Below, piece after piece: positions 28,691 through 37,704 of a stretch of 64,000 bases of DNA. This stretch comes from Rhizobium sp. FKL33 (lineage in GTDB: Bacteria > Pseudomonadota > Alphaproteobacteria > Rhizobiales > Rhizobiaceae): contig NZ_STFX01000031.1 of the NCBI RefSeq assembly GCF_005222915.1, forward strand, positions 1 to 64,000, written 5' to 3'. The notes beneath the pieces were generated by a model. It was not told the origin of the DNA, did not search any database, and was given only the letters and a program-made list of their open reading frames with translations. How positions within the stretch are numbered: the first letter of the stretch is position 1; every line of letters starts with the position of its first letter. A program made the translations under genes and the position numbers.

Positions 28691-30481
28691 ATGACCGCTG
28701 AGGACATCGGCAGCAAAAAGACGGATGCGCAGGCGGCGGCCAAGCCCCGCCAGCGCAAGCGGCTGCGCCTGTCGCGCCCGTTTCTCTATCTGCGCAAGCT
28801 GCTCGGGCATGCGGTCTTCTCCTCGCTCACCCGGCAGATCCTGTTCTTCAATCTGGTGGCGCTGGTGGTGCTGGTGGGGGGCATCCTCTATCTCAACCAG
28901 TTCCGCGAAGGGCTGATCGACGCCAAGGTCGAAAGCCTGCTGACCCAGGGCGAAATCATCTCGGCGGCGATCTCGGCCTCGGCCCAGGTCGACACCAATT
29001 CGATCACCATCGATCCGGAAAAGCTGCTCGAATTGCAGGCCGGGCAATCGATCACCCCGGTTCCGAACGACGAGGATCTCGAATTCCCGATCGATCCCGA
29101 GCGGGTGGCGCCGGTGTTGCGGCGGCTGATCTCGCCGACCCATACGCGGGCGCGCATCTTCGATCCGGACGCCAATCTCATCCTCGATTCGCGCTTTCTC
29201 TATTCGCGCGGCCAGGTGCTGCGCTTCGATCTCGCCCCGGTTGAGGACGAATCGCCAGTGCTCTCGGATCGATTCGCCTCCTGGATCAACCGAATGCTTC
29301 AGCCGTCGAACCTGCCGGTCTATAAAGAGAGCCCCGGCGGCGACGGCATGATCTATCCGGAGGTCAAGAACGCGCTGACCGGCGTGCGCGGCGCAGTGGT
29401 GCGCGTGACCGAAAAAGGCGAGCTGATCGTCTCCGTCGCAGTGCCGGTGCAGCGCTTCCGCGCCGTGGTCGGCGTCCTGCTGCTCTCCACCCAGGCCGGC
29501 GACATCGACCAGATCGTCCATAGCGAGCGGCTGGCCATCATGCGGGTGTTCGGCGTGGCGACCATGGTCAATGTCATCCTGTCGCTGCTGTTGTCCTCGA
29601 CCATCGCCAACCCACTGCGGCGCCTGTCGGCGGCGGCGATCCGTGTCCGGCGCGGGGTGAAATCGCGCGAGGAAATCCCCGACTTCTCCTTCCGCCAGGA
29701 CGAGATCGGCAATCTCTCGGCCGCCATCCGCGACATGACCAATTCGCTCTATGACCGCATCGCCGCGATCGAGAGTTTCGCCGCCGATGTCAGCCACGAG
29801 CTCAAGAACCCGCTGACCTCGCTCCGAAGCGCGGTCGAGACGCTGCCGCTCGCCAAGAGCGACGACTCCAAGAAGCGGCTGATGGACATTATCCAGCACG
29901 ACGTGCGGCGGCTCGACCGTTTGATCTCGGATATTTCCGACGCCTCGCGGCTGGACGCCGAACTGGCCCGCGCCGATTCGAAACCCGTCGATCTCGTCAA
30001 GCTGCTGGAAAGCCTCGTCGACATCTCGCGCCAGGTGCGCGCCAAGGGCAAGCAGGTCGACATAGGGTTGGACGTCGATCTCAAAAGCGCCGGCAAGGGC
30101 AAGTTCAGCGTCACCGGCCATGAATTGCGGCTCGGCCAGATCATCACCAATCTCGTCGAGAACGCCCGCTCCTTCGTGCCGGACGAAGGCGGGCGCATCA
30201 CCGTGAAGATGCGCAAGGCGGGCGGCGACTGCGTGATCCTGGTCGAGGACAACGGGCCGGGGATCGAGGCGGAGAATATCGACCGGATCTTCGAACGCTT
30301 CTACACCGACAGGCCCGGCGCCGAAGCTTTCGGGCAGAACTCCGGTCTCGGCCTGTCGATCAGCCGGCAGATCGCCGAGGCGCATGGCGGCACGCTGACG
30401 GCGGAGAATATTCTCGACGGGACGGGCGAGCGGATCGGCGCGCGCTTCATCCTCACACTGCCCGAAAAGGGCCAGTCATGA
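28691..30481 (+). CDS. chvG: Sensor histidine kinase ChvG
   Basis: This 596-residue kinase has a basic cytoplasmic N-terminus, a membrane segment near residues 52-72, a periplasmic domain of about 220 residues, a second membrane segment near 280-300, and a HAMP domain. The dimerisation domain has H369 in SHELKNPL. The ATPase domain has the NLVENA N box, DNGPGI and GLGLSI. ChvG senses acidity and envelope state and phosphorylates ChvI. In the family the periplasmic repressor ExoR binds it. The stop overlaps hprK by four bases. Confidence 0.97.
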   Translation: MTAEDIGSKKTDAQAAAKPRQRKRLRLSRPFLYLRKLLGHAVFSSLTRQILFFNLVALVVLVGGILYLNQFREGLIDAKVESLLTQGEIISAAISASAQVDTNSITIDPEKLLELQAGQSITPVPNDEDLEFPIDPERVAPVLRRLISPTHTRARIFDPDANLILDSRFLYSRGQVLRFDLAPVEDESPVLSDRFASWINRMLQPSNLPVYKESPGGDGMIYPEVKNALTGVRGAVVRVTEKGELIVSVAVPVQRFRAVVGVLLLSTQAGDIDQIVHSERLAIMRVFGVATMVNVILSLLLSSTIANPLRRLSAAAIRVRRGVKSREEIPDFSFRQDEIGNLSAAIRDMTNSLYDRIAAIESFAADVSHELKNPLTSLRSAVETLPLAKSDDSKKRLMDIIQHDVRRLDRLISDISDASRLDAELARADSKPVDLVKLLESLVDISRQVRAKGKQVDIGLDVDLKSAGKGKFSVTGHELRLGQIITNLVENARSFVPDEGGRITVKMRKAGGDCVILVEDNGPGIEAENIDRIFERFYTDRPGAEAFGQNSGLGLSISRQIAEAHGGTLTAENILDGTGERIGARFILTLPEKGQS

Positions 30482-30963
30482 GCGGCGAGCTCGTCCACGC
30501 CACATCGCTGGTGGTCGGGACGACGGGAATCCTGATCGTCGGCGCTTCGGGCTCCGGCAAGAGCGCGCTCGCGCTCCGGCTGATCGAAGGCGCGGCGCTC
30601 AGGGGCCGTTTTGCCCGGCTCGTCAGCGACGATCAGACCAGGCTCACGCGGATTCACGGACGATTGATCGCAAGCGGCGCGCCCGTGATCCATGGGCTGA
30701 TCGAATCGCGCGGCGCGGGTCTCCTTCAAATCGAAGCGCTCGATGAGGCGGTGATGGACATCGCGCTCGAGCCCGTCATGGTGAGCGCAGAAAACCGAAT
30801 TCCTGCGGAAAACCGCCGCTGGACGAGCCCCGGCGGGCTGAGCTTGCCGCTCTTCTCGCTCGATCGCGCGATTTCGGATCCTTTTGCGGTGCTGATGCGT
30901 CTGATCGGCACAACAGCCCCGACGCGGGACGCGACATCCGCGCGGGATTGTCTCAAATCGTAA
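30478..30963 (+). CDS. hprK: HPr kinase/phosphorylase, short alphaproteobacterial form
   Basis: This 161-residue protein is only the C-terminal kinase domain of HPr kinase/phosphorylase. It has Walker A GASGSGKS at residues 22-29, the conserved SDDQT, and IESRGAGLL. The N-terminal domain of about 130 residues present in Gram-positive enzymes is absent, as is usual in Rhizobiales. It should phosphorylate Ser46 of the HPr encoded downstream. The gene is translationally coupled to chvG by ATGA, so envelope sensing and PTS control share an operon. Confidence 0.94.
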   Translation: MSGELVHATSLVVGTTGILIVGASGSGKSALALRLIEGAALRGRFARLVSDDQTRLTRIHGRLIASGAPVIHGLIESRGAGLLQIEALDEAVMDIALEPVMVSAENRIPAENRRWTSPGGLSLPLFSLDRAISDPFAVLMRLIGTTAPTRDATSARDCLKS

Positions 30964-31079
30964 TTTGGGGCTTGAACTTCCGGCTTTCCTTGCCATGATG
31001 GCGCGCTGACGGTGGACGGACGCGGGATTATTCGGTAACAGCACCGCCCTACGATCCACGATTAGGAGCTGTACCGAGT

Positions 31080-31481
31080 ATGATCGGACTGGTGCTTGTG
31101 ACGCATGGCCGCTTGGCGGAAGAATTCCGCGCAGCGCTGGAACATGTGGTCGGCCCCCAAAAAGCCCTCGCGACGATCTGCATCGGACCCGAAGACGATA
31201 TGGATCTGCGCCGGCAGGACATCATGGACGCGGTCACCGGAAATGACGACGGCCATGGCGTCATCATCCTCACCGACATGTTCGGCGGCACGCCCTCCAA
31301 TCTCTCGATCTCGGCCATGGCGCGCGGCAATACCGAAGTGATCGCCGGCATGAACCTGCCGATGCTGATCAAGCTCGCCGGCGTGCGCGCCGAAAACAAC
31401 ATGCAGAAAGCGCTGGTGGAAGCATCCGACGCCGGCCGAAAATACATCTATGTCGCCAGCCGCGTGCTGAACGGCAAATAA
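31080..31481 (+). CDS. manX: PTS EIIA component, mannose family
   Basis: This 133-residue protein is an EIIA-Man-type domain with the phosphorylated histidine H9 in LVTHGRL and the conserved DMFGGTPSN loop. It is not fused to EIIB, and no sugar permease is nearby, so it probably has a regulatory rather than transport role, as in other alphaproteobacteria. It lies 116 bases after hprK and 18 bases before ptsH. The ATG at 31080 is unambiguous. Confidence 0.94.
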   Translation: MIGLVLVTHGRLAEEFRAALEHVVGPQKALATICIGPEDDMDLRRQDIMDAVTGNDDGHGVIILTDMFGGTPSNLSISAMARGNTEVIAGMNLPMLIKLAGVRAENNMQKALVEASDAGRKYIYVASRVLNGK

Positions 31482-31499
31482 GGGCGATCCGGGGGGAGA

Positions 31500-31769
31500 A
31501 TGCTCGAACGCGAAATTCTGATCATCAACAAACGCGGCCTGCATGCGCGCGCCTCGGCGAAATTCGTGCAGACCGTGGAGGGCTTCGACGCCGAGATCCG
31601 CGTCAGCAAGGACGGCATGACCGTCGGCGGGACCTCGATCATGGGCCTGATGATGCTGGCGGCGGGGCCCGGCTCCACCATCCACGTGACCGCGAGCGGC
31701 GCGCAGGCCGACGAGGCGCTGGCGACGCTCGAAGCGCTGATCGCCGACAAATTCGGCGAAGAAATGTGA
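31500..31769 (+). CDS. ptsH: Phosphocarrier protein HPr
   Basis: This 89-residue protein is HPr. H15 in GLHARAS accepts phosphate from enzyme I, and S46 in GGTSIMGL is the site modified by HprK. It follows manX by 18 bases, with a GGGGGGAGA ribosome site close to the ATG. Together with HprK and the EIIA it forms the core of the incomplete regulatory PTS of rhizobia. Enzyme I (ptsP) must be elsewhere. Confidence 0.97.
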   Translation: MLEREILIINKRGLHARASAKFVQTVEGFDAEIRVSKDGMTVGGTSIMGLMMLAAGPGSTIHVTASGAQADEALATLEALIADKFGEEM

Positions 31770-31798
31770 CGAAGCGCTAACCACGGCTTCATAAACAT

Positions 31799-31814
31799 AT
31801 AAAGATTTGTTTAT
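31799..31814. promoter_or_regulatory. Candidate operator upstream of ahcY (SahR-like palindrome)
   Basis: ATAAAGAT followed by TTGTTTAT is an imperfect dyad (six of eight pairs). It lies within a perfect CATAAACA/TGTTTATG inverted repeat at 31790-31815, 119 bases upstream of ahcY. From memory, SahR, an ArsR-family regulator of homocysteine metabolism, binds ATAAAGATATCTTTAT-like sites in alphaproteobacteria. The match is partial and the assignment tentative. Confidence 0.35.
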
Positions 31815-31933
31815 GTCATTCTTGCCTTGCGGAGCGACGGGTGCTACACCACGCGCCATGCAATCCTGGGCGCGCGCCGCGTGACCCGGCCGCCCGAGCG
31901 CGGCATGTCCCTCACTCATCTGGAGACGCAAGA

Positions 31934-33334
31934 ATGACCGCCAAGCAAGACTATCTGGTCGCCGATTACGGGCTCGCCGATTTCGGCCGCAAGGAAATCT
32001 CGATCGCCGAAACCGAAATGCCGGGCCTGATGGCCGCGCGCGCCGAATATGGCCAGAGCAAGCCGCTGAAAGGCGCCCGCATCAGCGGTTCGCTTCATAT
32101 GACGATCCAGACCGCCGTGCTGATCGAAACGCTGGTGGCGCTCGGCGCCGACGTCCGCTGGGCCTCGTGCAACATCTTCTCCACCCAGGACCATGCCGCC
32201 GCCGCAATCGCCGCCGCCGGCATTCCGGTGTTCGCCGTCAAGGGGGAGACGCTGGAAGAATACTGGACCTATACCGACCAGATCTTCCAATGGGCCGATG
32301 GCGGCCTGTCCAACATGATCCTCGATGATGGCGGCGACGCCACCATGTATATCCTGCTCGGCGCCCGCGCCGAAGCCGGCGAGGACGTGCTGTCGCTGCC
32401 GGGCTCGGAAGAAGAAGAAATCCTGTTCGCCCAGATCAAGAAGCGCCTCGCCGCTTCGCCGGGCTGGTTCACCAAACAGCGTGACGCTATCAAGGGCGTG
32501 ACGGAAGAAACCACCACGGGCGTGCATCGCCTGTATCAGCTGGCTGAAAAGGGCCTCCTGCCCTTCCCGGCCATCAATGTGAACGATTCCGTCACCAAGT
32601 CGAAGTTCGACAACAAATATGGCTGCAAGGAATCGCTGGTCGACGGCATTCGCCGCGGCACAGACGTGATGATGGCCGGCAAGGTGGCCGTGGTCTGCGG
32701 TTACGGCGATGTCGGCAAGGGTTCGGCCGCCTCGCTCTCCGGCGCCGGCGCCCGCGTCAAGGTTACCGAAATCGACCCGATCTGCGCGCTGCAGGCGGCG
32801 ATGGACGGCTTCGAAGTCGTCAAGCTCGAAGACGTCGTCTCCACCGCCGACATCTTCATCACCGCGACCGGCAACAAGGACGTCATCCGCATCGAGCATA
32901 TGCGCGAGATGAAGGACATGGCGATCGTCGGCAATATCGGCCATTTCGACAATGAAATTCAGGTCGCGGCGCTGCGCAACCTGCGCTGGACCAACATCAA
33001 GCCGCAGGTCGACATGATCGAGTTCCCGAAGGGCAACCGCATGATCCTGCTGTCGGAAGGCCGTCTGCTCAATCTCGGCAACGCCACCGGCCACCCCTCC
33101 TTCGTGATGAGCGCCTCGTTCACCAACCAGGTTCTCGGCCAGATCGAGCTGTTCAACAACAAGGGCCAGTACGAGAATCAGGTCTATGTGCTGCCCAAAC
33201 ACCTGGACGAGAAAGTCGCGCGTTTGCACCTCGACAAGCTCGGCGTAAGGCTCACGGAGCTTTCCGACGAGCAGGCAGGCTATATCAGCGTCGAAAAGAA
33301 CGGTCCGTTCAAGGCCGAACACTACCGCTATTGA
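31934..33334 (+). CDS. ahcY: Adenosylhomocysteinase
   Basis: This 466-residue NAD-dependent enzyme splits S-adenosylhomocysteine into adenosine and homocysteine, which keeps methylation reactions running. It has the NAD-binding [10 protein letters not shown], the conserved [11 protein letters not shown], and the C-terminal KPDHYRY-like ending EHYRY. The ATG at 31934 begins the family N-terminus. It is the last gene before a strong terminator and has a likely promoter and operator of its own in the 164-base gap after ptsH. I did not find a convincing SAH riboswitch in that gap. Confidence 0.98.
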   Translation: MTAKQDYLVADYGLADFGRKEISIAETEMPGLMAARAEYGQSKPLKGARISGSLHMTIQTAVLIETLVALGADVRWASCNIFSTQDHAAAAIAAAGIPVFAVKGETLEEYWTYTDQIFQWADGGLSNMILDDGGDATMYILLGARAEAGEDVLSLPGSEEEEILFAQIKKRLAASPGWFTKQRDAIKGVTEETTTGVHRLYQLAEKGLLPFPAINVNDSVTKSKFDNKYGCKESLVDGIRRGTDVMMAGKVAVVCGYGDVGKGSAASLSGAGARVKVTEIDPICALQAAMDGFEVVKLEDVVSTADIFITATGNKDVIRIEHMREMKDMAIVGNIGHFDNEIQVAALRNLRWTNIKPQVDMIEFPKGNRMILLSEGRLLNLGNATGHPSFVMSASFTNQVLGQIELFNNKGQYENQVYVLPKHLDEKVARLHLDKLGVRLTELSDEQAGYISVEKNGPFKAEHYRY

Positions 33335-33663
33335 TAAGACGCCGTTAACCATACAAGATCTAGAAGCCGCGCGGCGAAAATGCCGCGCGGCTTCTTTTTT
33401 GGCCAAATCTATTTGCGAGCAAACTGCAAGATAGTATTGTTTTTGAACATGATTCGAATGTCACGGTACGGCTGGTCGAGCGGCGGCGAACCGAAACGTG
33501 ACGGAAACGGCGCTTTGCGGCGGGCGTTTTCCATCATGGGTCCCGAATGACTCAGGGGTCGATCCGCCACGCATGCGCGGCGGAACACACGATCCAATTG
33601 GATCGGGCTCGATGCGGAGCTCCATGACAATGACGGAACAGGGTACGGGGACTGGTCTAGATC
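33335..33663. other. ahcY-divL intergenic region
   Basis: This 329-base gap holds the ahcY terminator at its left end. From 33401 it is AT-rich for about 60 bases, which probably contains the divL promoter. I looked for the CtrA half-site pattern TTAA-N7-TTAA and did not find it. No reading frame in it looks real. Confidence 0.5.
33363..33400 (+). terminator. Strong rho-independent terminator of ahcY
   Basis: A 13-base perfect stem GAAGCCGCGCGGC/GCCGCGCGGCTTC with a GAAAAT loop is followed by six T residues. It begins 29 bases after the ahcY stop. Confidence 0.95.
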
Positions 33664-36186
33664 ATGATGGAATATGACAGGCTATTCGAGCGCGAGCCGG
33701 AAGCCGGGAGCAATCCCGACGCGGGCAAAAAGCGCATGCGGCTGAGCACAAGAAGCCTTCTCTATTCCGCGACCAGTCTGTTTCCGGCGGCGGCGCAAGC
33801 GGCGGATGCCCCGGGCCACGCCTTCACCAGCGGTCATGTCGTGGCGCTCTCCTCCGTCGGCGGGCTGGTCTCGGCGCTGCTGATTGGAGCCTTCACGCTT
33901 CTCCGGCGCAAGACCGCCGTCGAGAACGAGAACCGCCAGATCAAATCTGCGCTTTCCGACGCCCATGGCAAGATTTCGCGCTATGAGGCGCTGATCGCCG
34001 ACAAGAACCGGCGCATCGTGATCTGGGACGGCCTGACCGGCCAGGCGGAAGTGCTCGGCGAATTGCCGATCGAAACCGGCGCGCCGCGCGACGACCGGGA
34101 TTTCCTCGCCTTCGGCCGCTGGCTGAAACCGCGTTCGGCCGGCGAACTGGAACGCGCCGTCGAAGCGCTGCGCGGCGGCGCGACGAGCTTCGACATCGTG
34201 GTCGAAACCAACCGCGACGAAGTGATCGAAGCTCAGGGCCGCGTGTCCGGCGGCCGGGCTTTCGTGCGCTTCCTCGCGCTCAACAATCTGCGCGCCGAAC
34301 TCGCCGAACTGCAGATCGAGCGCGAACGGCTGCAAAGCTCGATCCGCTCCTTCCAGACGCTGCTCGACGCCGTGGACATGCCGAGCTGGCAGCGCGACAA
34401 GACCGGCGCTTTGACCTGGGTGAACGAAGCCTATGGCGAAGCCGTGGCCGCCCCATCGCCCGAAGCCGCCGTGCGCGAGAGCCGCGAATTGCTGGAAACG
34501 GTGACCCGCGAGAAGATCAAGGCGACCGCCACGCATGACAATCCGTTCCGCGACAAGGTCGCGACCATCGTCAATGGCAACCGCACCTTCTACGACGTGG
34601 TGGATGTGCGCAGCCGCGAGGGCTCGGCCGGCATCGCCGTCGACGTTTCCCGCTCGGAAGCGGCGCGCGACGAACTCCGCCGCACCATCAAGAGCCATGC
34701 CGAGACGCTGGACATGCTGGCGACGCCGGTGGCGATCTTCGACGAGCGGCAGAAGCTGCAATATTACAATCAGGCTTTCCGCCAGCTGTGGAATCTCGAC
34801 ATTCCCTTCCTCGAATCGACGCCCGACCATGCCGAGCTCCTCGACCGGCTGCGGGCGGCGGGCCGCCTGCCGGAACAGCTGAACTGGAAGGCCTGGAAGG
34901 ACACGATCCTGTCGGTCTACCGGGCCATCGATCCGCATACCGATCTCTGGCACATGCCGAACGGCCAGACGCTGCGCGTCTTCGCCACGGCCCGGCCGCA
35001 GGGCGGCGCGACCTGGGTGTTCGAGAACCTCACCGAACAGGTGGATCTCGAAACCCGCTACAACACGCTTCTCAAGGTGCAGGGCGAAACGATCGACCAT
35101 CTCGCCGAAGGCGTGGCGGTGTTCGCCCCCGATGGACGCATCACGCTGTCGAACCCGGCCTTCCGGGCGCTGTGGAACATCACCAGCGAGGAAGCGGCGC
35201 CGGGCACGCATATCAAGGACATCGAGAAAGCCTGCCTGCCCTCCTACGACCAGGCGGACGGCTGGAAGAATTTCAGCCGCATCATCACCAGCTTCAACGA
35301 CCAGCGCATGCAGGCGGCGGGCAAGATCGAGCTAAAGACCGGTCTCGTGCTCGACTATGCCGTCATTCCGCTGCCCAACGCTCAGACCATGCTGACCTTC
35401 GTCAACGTCACCGCCAGCGAACTGGCGGAACGGGCGCTGAAGGAAAAGAACGAAGCGCTGCACAAGGCCGACGAGCTCAAGAACGCTTTCGTCCAGCACG
35501 TCTCCTATGAGTTGCGCTCGCCGCTCACCAACATCATCGGCTTTACGGATCTGTTGCGCACGCAGGGCATGGATCCGCTGACGTCGCGCCAGGCCGAATA
35601 TCTCGACCACATCTCCAACTCCTCCTCGGTGCTCTTGACGCTGGTCAACGACATTCTCGACCTCGCCACCGTCGATGCCGGGATCATGGAGTTGCATTAC
35701 GAAGCGGTGACGGTGAATGACCTGCTCGACGAAGTGGCCCTGCAGGTGGCGCACAAGCTGCAGGAAAACCAGGTGACGCTGAAGATCACCGCCGATCACG
35801 ATCTCGGCGTCGTCTATGCCGATCATCAGCGCCTCAAGCAGATCTTCATCAAGCTTCTGACCAACGCCGCCAATTTCGCCCCCGAGCGGAGCTCGATCGG
35901 ACTGAAATGCTGGCGGGACGGCGAGGACTTCCTGTTCACCGTCAGCGATCCCGGCCCCGGCATGAGCGCGGAAGCGGTGGAGAAGATCTTCAACCGCTTC
36001 GAATCCAGCAACAATGGCGGACGCAAATCCGGCGCGGGCCTCGGCCTCGCCATCGTCGACAGTTTCGTCAGCCTGCATCACGGCCGCATCGCCGTCGACA
36101 GCGCGCCCGGCGCGGGAACGCGCATCACCTGCCGGATTCCGGCTGGCATGGCGACGGCGGCGCGGCTCGACAAGGTCGCTCTATGA
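33664..36186 (+). CDS. divL: DivL-type tyrosine pseudokinase, PAS sensor protein
   Basis: This 840-residue protein has a membrane segment near residues 58-80, a long PAS-rich sensor region (about 100-590) and a histidine-kinase-like core. The phosphorylation-site histidine is replaced by tyrosine, Y615, in HVSYELRSPL, which is the hallmark of DivL. The ATPase domain keeps LLTNAANFA, DPGPGM and GAGLGLAI. In Caulobacter DivL controls the CckA-CtrA cell-cycle pathway through DivK. It overlaps the tsaE fusion gene by four bases (ATGA), as in related genomes. The ATG at 33664 is followed by another at 33667. Confidence 0.93.
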   Translation: MMEYDRLFEREPEAGSNPDAGKKRMRLSTRSLLYSATSLFPAAAQAADAPGHAFTSGHVVALSSVGGLVSALLIGAFTLLRRKTAVENENRQIKSALSDAHGKISRYEALIADKNRRIVIWDGLTGQAEVLGELPIETGAPRDDRDFLAFGRWLKPRSAGELERAVEALRGGATSFDIVVETNRDEVIEAQGRVSGGRAFVRFLALNNLRAELAELQIERERLQSSIRSFQTLLDAVDMPSWQRDKTGALTWVNEAYGEAVAAPSPEAAVRESRELLETVTREKIKATATHDNPFRDKVATIVNGNRTFYDVVDVRSREGSAGIAVDVSRSEAARDELRRTIKSHAETLDMLATPVAIFDERQKLQYYNQAFRQLWNLDIPFLESTPDHAELLDRLRAAGRLPEQLNWKAWKDTILSVYRAIDPHTDLWHMPNGQTLRVFATARPQGGATWVFENLTEQVDLETRYNTLLKVQGETIDHLAEGVAVFAPDGRITLSNPAFRALWNITSEEAAPGTHIKDIEKACLPSYDQADGWKNFSRIITSFNDQRMQAAGKIELKTGLVLDYAVIPLPNAQTMLTFVNVTASELAERALKEKNEALHKADELKNAFVQHVSYELRSPLTNIIGFTDLLRTQGMDPLTSRQAEYLDHISNSSSVLLTLVNDILDLATVDAGIMELHYEAVTVNDLLDEVALQVAHKLQENQVTLKITADHDLGVVYADHQRLKQIFIKLLTNAANFAPERSSIGLKCWRDGEDFLFTVSDPGPGMSAEAVEKIFNRFESSNNGGRKSGAGLGLAIVDSFVSLHHGRIAVDSAPGAGTRITCRIPAGMATAARLDKVAL

Positions 36187-37700
36187 CGTCATCCATCAGC
36201 CTGTTCCTGCCCGATGAAGCCGCAACCCGGCGGCTCGGCGAAGACCTTGCCTTGACCGTGAAGCCCGGCGACTGCCTGGCGCTAACGGGCGATCTCGGCG
36301 CCGGCAAGAGCGCGCTCAGCCGCGCGCTGATCCGCGCGGTCGCCGATGACGACGAGCTGGAAGCGCCGAGCCCGACTTTCACGCTGGTGCAGAGCTACGA
36401 ACTCCGCTTTCCCATCCATCACTTCGACCTCTACCGTCTCGGCGACGAGAGCGAACTGGACGAACTCGGCCTCGACGAAGCGCTCGCCGATGGCGTGGCG
36501 CTGATCGAATGGCCCGACCGCGCCGGCGCGCGCCTGCCGAAGGACGCGATCCGCATCGCCATTTCCCACGAAAGCGACGGGCGGCGGCTGACGATCGAAA
36601 CCAGCAATGAGCGATTCGCCACGCGTCTCGAGCGCGTGCTGGCCATCCGGCATTTTCTCGAAGACCAGCGCGGCGAAGTGGTCCGCCGCCGCTTCCTGAC
36701 CGGCGATTCCTCCTTCCGCGCCTATGAGCGGGTGACGACGCCCAGCGGCGAAGAATTGGTGCTGATGGATGCGCCCCGGCGCTCCAACGGTCCGCCGATC
36801 CGCGACGGCAAGCCCTATTCGCAGCTCGTGCATCTGGCCGAGGATGTGAAGCCCTTCGTGGCGGTGGCGCGCTATCTGCGCTCGCTCGGCGTCTCGGCGC
36901 CGGAGATCTTTGGCGCCGATATGGACGCAGGCCTGCTGCTGATCGAGGATCTCGGCTCGCAAGGCGTGCTCGACGACAAAGGCCGGCCGATCCCGGAACG
37001 CTATGTCGAAGCGGTCAAGCTGCTGGCGGATTACCACCGGCATCCGACGCCCGAACGGCTGGAGATCCAAGCCGGCGAATGGCATCAGCTGCCTGAATTT
37101 TCACGTGAAACACTGAAATTCGAAGCCGAGGTGCTGATCGACTGGCATATTCCCTGGCGGCGGGGAACTGCAGTCGACGAGTCCGAGAAATCAGACTATC
37201 TCGCCATCTGGGACCATCTGATCGATGAGCTGGCCACAGTCGAAAGGCGGCTGGCGCTGCGCGACTACCATTCGCCCAATCTTCTGTGGTTGCCGGAAAG
37301 GGCGGGTTTCCAGCGCATCGGCGTGATCGATTTCCAGGACGCCATTATCGGGCCGTCCGCTTACGACGTCGTGTCGCTCGCTCAGGACGCGCGGGTGACG
37401 GTGAAACGGCCGCTGATGGAAAAGCTGATCGAGACCTATATGGACGATCGCGCCGCCCAAGGCGGTTTCGACCGCGACAGTTTCCTCAAGGCCTTCGCCA
37501 TCATGTCGGCGCAGCGCGCTTGCCGGCTGAACGGGCTCTGGGTGCGGCTCCTGAAGCGCGACGGCATGCCCCATTATATGCGGCATATGCCGCGCACGCT
37601 CTGGCATCTGTCCATGGCGCTCGAACATCCTGTCTGCGCCCCCTTGCGCGACTGGATCAGGAAGGCTGGAATCCCCGTAGCCGAATCACCCGAAGATTGA
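36183..37700 (+). CDS. tsaE: TsaE / AmgK fusion: tRNA t6A ATPase plus MurNAc kinase
   Basis: This 505-residue protein fuses two domains. Residues 1-150 are TsaE, with Walker A GDLGAGKS at 36-43, which helps make the t6A37 modification of ANN-decoding tRNAs. Residues 175-505 form an aminoglycoside-phosphotransferase-like kinase with ALRDYHSPNLLW and VIDFQDA, matching AmgK, which phosphorylates N-acetylmuramate at C1. The next gene encodes the MurU partner, which supports that reading. A parS-like palindrome lies inside it at 37097. The fusion is known from other alphaproteobacteria. Confidence 0.93.
   Translation: MTSSISLFLPDEAATRRLGEDLALTVKPGDCLALTGDLGAGKSALSRALIRAVADDDELEAPSPTFTLVQSYELRFPIHHFDLYRLGDESELDELGLDEALADGVALIEWPDRAGARLPKDAIRIAISHESDGRRLTIETSNERFATRLERVLAIRHFLEDQRGEVVRRRFLTGDSSFRAYERVTTPSGEELVLMDAPRRSNGPPIRDGKPYSQLVHLAEDVKPFVAVARYLRSLGVSAPEIFGADMDAGLLLIEDLGSQGVLDDKGRPIPERYVEAVKLLADYHRHPTPERLEIQAGEWHQLPEFSRETLKFEAEVLIDWHIPWRRGTAVDESEKSDYLAIWDHLIDELATVERRLALRDYHSPNLLWLPERAGFQRIGVIDFQDAIIGPSAYDVVSLAQDARVTVKRPLMEKLIETYMDDRAAQGGFDRDSFLKAFAIMSAQRACRLNGLWVRLLKRDGMPHYMRHMPRTLWHLSMALEHPVCAPLRDWIRKAGIPVAESPED
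37097..37112. other. parS-like site inside the tsaE-amgK gene
   Basis: This 16-mer centred on CACGTG matches TGTTTCACGTGAAACA at 14 of 16 positions, with a perfect right half GTGAAACA. The two mismatches are at the left end. Sequence similarity is the only evidence. Confidence 0.5.
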
Positions 37701-37704
37701 GATC

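Noticed and set aside
31770-31933. SAH riboswitch before ahcY
   Set aside because: The gap is long enough, but I do not see the conserved SAH aptamer core. The AT-rich palindrome is a better explanation for regulation.
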